From contig NC_088340.1 in NCBI RefSeq assembly GCF_036884655.1, positions 6,717,501 to 6,781,500 on the forward strand: a DNA stretch of 64,000 nt. Reading direction: 5' to 3'. The stretch is from Musa acuminata AAA Group (taxonomy: Eukaryota; Streptophyta; Magnoliopsida; Zingiberales; Musaceae). The notes beneath the pieces were generated by a model, which had not been told where the DNA came from, did not search any database, and saw nothing but the letters and a program-made list of their open reading frames with translations. Numbering within the stretch: position 1 is the first letter of the stretch; each line of letters opens with the position of its first letter. Of the stretch, positions 59,442 to 64,000 are shown piece after piece. The position numbers and the translations under genes were made by a program.

Positions 59442-61516
<2,075 letters not shown>

Positions 61517-63348
61517 CGTATTATATTTGTGTGAGTATACATATATACGTAAAATTTTTCTTTCTTTTTTGTATATGCTATGTTGTAGACTTATGCTTGC
61601 TAAAGAAGTCATATATGAGGTATTTATTATTAATTATCTTATGATGATGAATTTAAAATATGATATATATGACATGATGTATACTGAGTGACTACTCATT
61701 ATAGATTTTATTTTATAGATAAGGATACTAACACCCTACTCAAGTGATTGAATAGAAAATTGAACACATGCAAGCTCATGTGTTTGTATAAATTTTGTAG
61801 ACATTTAAAGACTTTGCATAAAAATAACTGAATATGAAAAATAGAAAAGACCCTTTGTATTCTCATAATCATAAAAGCTTTTAAAAGGATTGTATGTACA
61901 ATTTTAAGTCTCAACGAATAATAGATTATATGAAATTTGTGCAAGGTTTTAGTATCTATAGAAGTAATCATGTGGAGGACTCTTAATATATATAATATTA
62001 TTCTTTACCCATACAACACTAACGGTGTAAGTCCTTTTAAATACATCATATATATTTTACATTTAGTTTACTTATATTCGAATTGCATCATAGAAGAAAA
62101 AACATATTGATATAAAATATTGAAACCGACATTTTAGTGGAGCTGATGAGCAGAGATAATTGATATCATGCTCGAGCCCAGTTGACTCACGGATCAGAAA
62201 AAAAAAATTGATTTTCAGATACCATAATTAGATTTTAATTCTAGAGTAATAGGATATCATAATTTATGTACATATTATTTTATAAACAAATAAAATTGAA
62301 CTTTTAATTGTCATACTCCAATTTTTTTTGTTTTTGTTATAATAAAATTTATTGTTATTGGTATGTACATAAGTCTTATATCTAATTTAGCAAAATAAGT
62401 CTGTTTATAGTTTCTCATTTTGATTGTTTAATGTGGATATTGATTTGGAGTTAATGGAGAATTTAATTCATATTTATCTTAGAGTGATATGGTGTGAAAT
62501 AAAAGAACTCTAAATTGAAACCTTGTAATATTATGTCTAGGGTATATTCAACAAGATTCCTCAAATATTTTAGTTTGGATTCAAAGGATTTGATTAACTA
62601 ATAAATTTATTGTGAGCACAATTGAGATGTTGAAGATCTAACTTGTGGCATTTGAAATTGTGGTTAAATCATTGGGATGATTATGTGCTCCCTTTGACTA
62701 TCTATAGGTACGATCATATAATATTGAATCTAGAAAATAATCGATAACGATCGATTTAATTAACTTTGTAAGACTAAGTAGATTAGTTGATAGTAGGGTA
62801 TCGATTGTCATATTATTCAAATGATGATGAGATCACACATTGCTAAGGTTTTGATAGTTTTGGTTACTTGCTCATTCTATAACATTTAAAAAGCATAGGA
62901 AAAATTAGGTTAAAGATATATATACCTGCATGATGTGGATATTGGTGTTTAATGGGTTTTATGTTCTTACAATTGTTCCAATATTTCCTTTCCTAGGATG
63001 TTGCATCCAAAGTTTCAGCTAGTCTTCTGAAATTTTCCAAGGAAAGCTTCTGATTATACATTTAATTGTATCTACTCAATCCATAAAATTAAGGATAGTG
63101 ACACACTAAATACAATAAGGTTCTTTTGCTGTTAGATTGGACCCTTTTGAATTAGTTTAAGTGGTTAATTAATAGAGATACTCTCTATGTAGTTGATTCC
63201 ATCATCGTCGTCATCATCATTATTATATCTATCTAATCATTCACCATCGAATTTATTTATTTATTTATTTTGTTCATAAGCCTAAAGTCCAACTTATCGT
63301 AAATATAAATTATATCTAATAAAAAAATTTCCTGAAGGGATAATCGAC
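61517..63348. other. AT-rich intergenic DNA, nothing recognised
   Basis: No open frame of note, no RNA gene and no terminal repeats were seen. There is a short (ATC)n-like run near 63200-63222 and a (TTTA)n run near 63251-63270. Confidence 0.5.
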
Positions 63349-63950
63349 TGAATCATTTGTTTAAAATATTTAAATTGAAATTGATGATAGTTGACACTTT
63401 TTTCCTCACTTTTTAATGCATAATTAAGTCATAATATTACACTTATTTTTGCCGACAAGCACTTAGCACTGTATCTCTACATGCTCATAAACAAGTGAAA
63501 GTGAGTTGCTTGTAGAGAGAGTTTCAAGAAAAAGAGAAGCTTCAAAGAATGCTACTCCCTATGTATGTACACCTTAAAGGCACCTAAAGATTAACAATGA
63601 GGAAAGCACCTAAAGATTAAACAATGAGTTTGAATCGTTTGTTTAAAATGTTTAAATCGAAATTGATGATAGTTGACTCATATAATCTTTATAAGTCAGA
63701 TTCATGTTTTTTTTCTCACTTTTTAATATATAATTAAGTCATAATATTACACTTATTTTTGCCGACAAAGCACTTAGCACTACATCTCTACATGCTCATA
63801 AACAAGTGAAAGTGAGTGGCCTGTAGAGTTACAAGAAAAAGAGAAGCTTCAAAGAATGCTACTCCCTATGTATACCTTAAAGGCACCTAAAGAAAAAGAG
63901 AAGCTTCAAAGAATGCTACTCCCTATCTATGTATACCATATAGGCATCCA
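63349..63950. repeat. Tandem repeat with 282-bp unit, two copies and a partial third
   Basis: Copy 1 starts with TGAATCATTTGTTTAAAAT at 63349 and copy 2 with TGAATCGTTTGTTTAAAAT at 63631. Both continue through GCCGACAA(A)GCACTTAGCACT and GAGAAGCTTCAAAGAATGCT. A third partial copy of the last block, with AGAAGCTTCAAAGAATGCTA, begins at about 63890. The copies share roughly nine tenths of positions, with small indels. No coding potential is visible, and the array may run on beyond the window. Confidence 0.9.
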
Positions 63951-64000
63951 TAAGAGAGAAGAAAAAAAAGAGTACATGTCCTTCTCAACATGCTCACATG

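Overview
The window is nuclear DNA of a flowering plant, most likely a commelinid monocot. The first exons of most genes are very GC-rich while introns and intergenic DNA are AT-rich, introns are GT-AG, and every recognisable gene belongs to a plant family. Long (TA)n and (GA)n tracts and degraded repeats fill the gaps. A Zingiberales (banana-like) or similar genome would fit, but the species cannot be fixed from the sequence alone.

Layout. 1-3.4 kb: diverged repeat DNA with an LTR-like pair of ~0.5 kb repeats and a ~35-bp minisatellite. 3.9-8.9 kb (+): VAP27-type ER membrane protein, 8 exons. 10.5-12.4 kb (-): plastid beta-amylase of the non-catalytic BAM9 type. 13.8-17.3 kb (+): SANT/Myb-domain protein with repeated SPRF/L motifs. 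17.6-18.3 kb (-): very short, atypical NAC-domain protein. 19.8-23.6 kb (-): CONSTANS-like double B-box/CCT protein. 25.3-28.4 kb (-): CYP90A (CPD-type) brassinosteroid P450. 28.4-33.8 kb: mostly unassigned, with a few unidentified exon-like segments. 33.8-36.5 kb (-): CHY-zinc-finger/RING E3 ligase (MIEL1-like) in 12 short exons with a lost acceptor, a lost donor and a frameshift, so probably a pseudogene. 38.9-39.1 kb (+): 51-residue single-pass membrane protein. 40.7-41.4 kb: GC-rich island dense in GTGGGACCC-like motifs. 42.7-50.2 kb (-): receptor-like cytoplasmic kinase of the PBL27 type with a 4.9-kb intron. 54.4-59.4 kb (-): plant xylose isomerase in 20 exons. 60-64 kb: AT-rich intergenic DNA ending in 282-bp tandem repeats.

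The genes do not form an operon or an obvious biosynthetic cluster. They are independent single genes: membrane contact sites (VAP27), starch-related regulation (BAM9), chromatin (SANT), transcription (NAC, COL), brassinosteroid synthesis (CYP90A), ubiquitination (CHY-RING), immune signalling (PBL27) and sugar isomerisation (XI). Exon boundaries were derived by hand from splice consensus, reading-frame continuity and family similarity. Coding lengths closed without a remainder for all the intact genes, which supports the models. I found no tRNA, rRNA or CRISPR array, and no clearly novel multi-gene system. The most unusual items are the reduced NAC protein, the decaying CHY-RING gene, the BAM9 active-site substitution and the 51-residue membrane protein.
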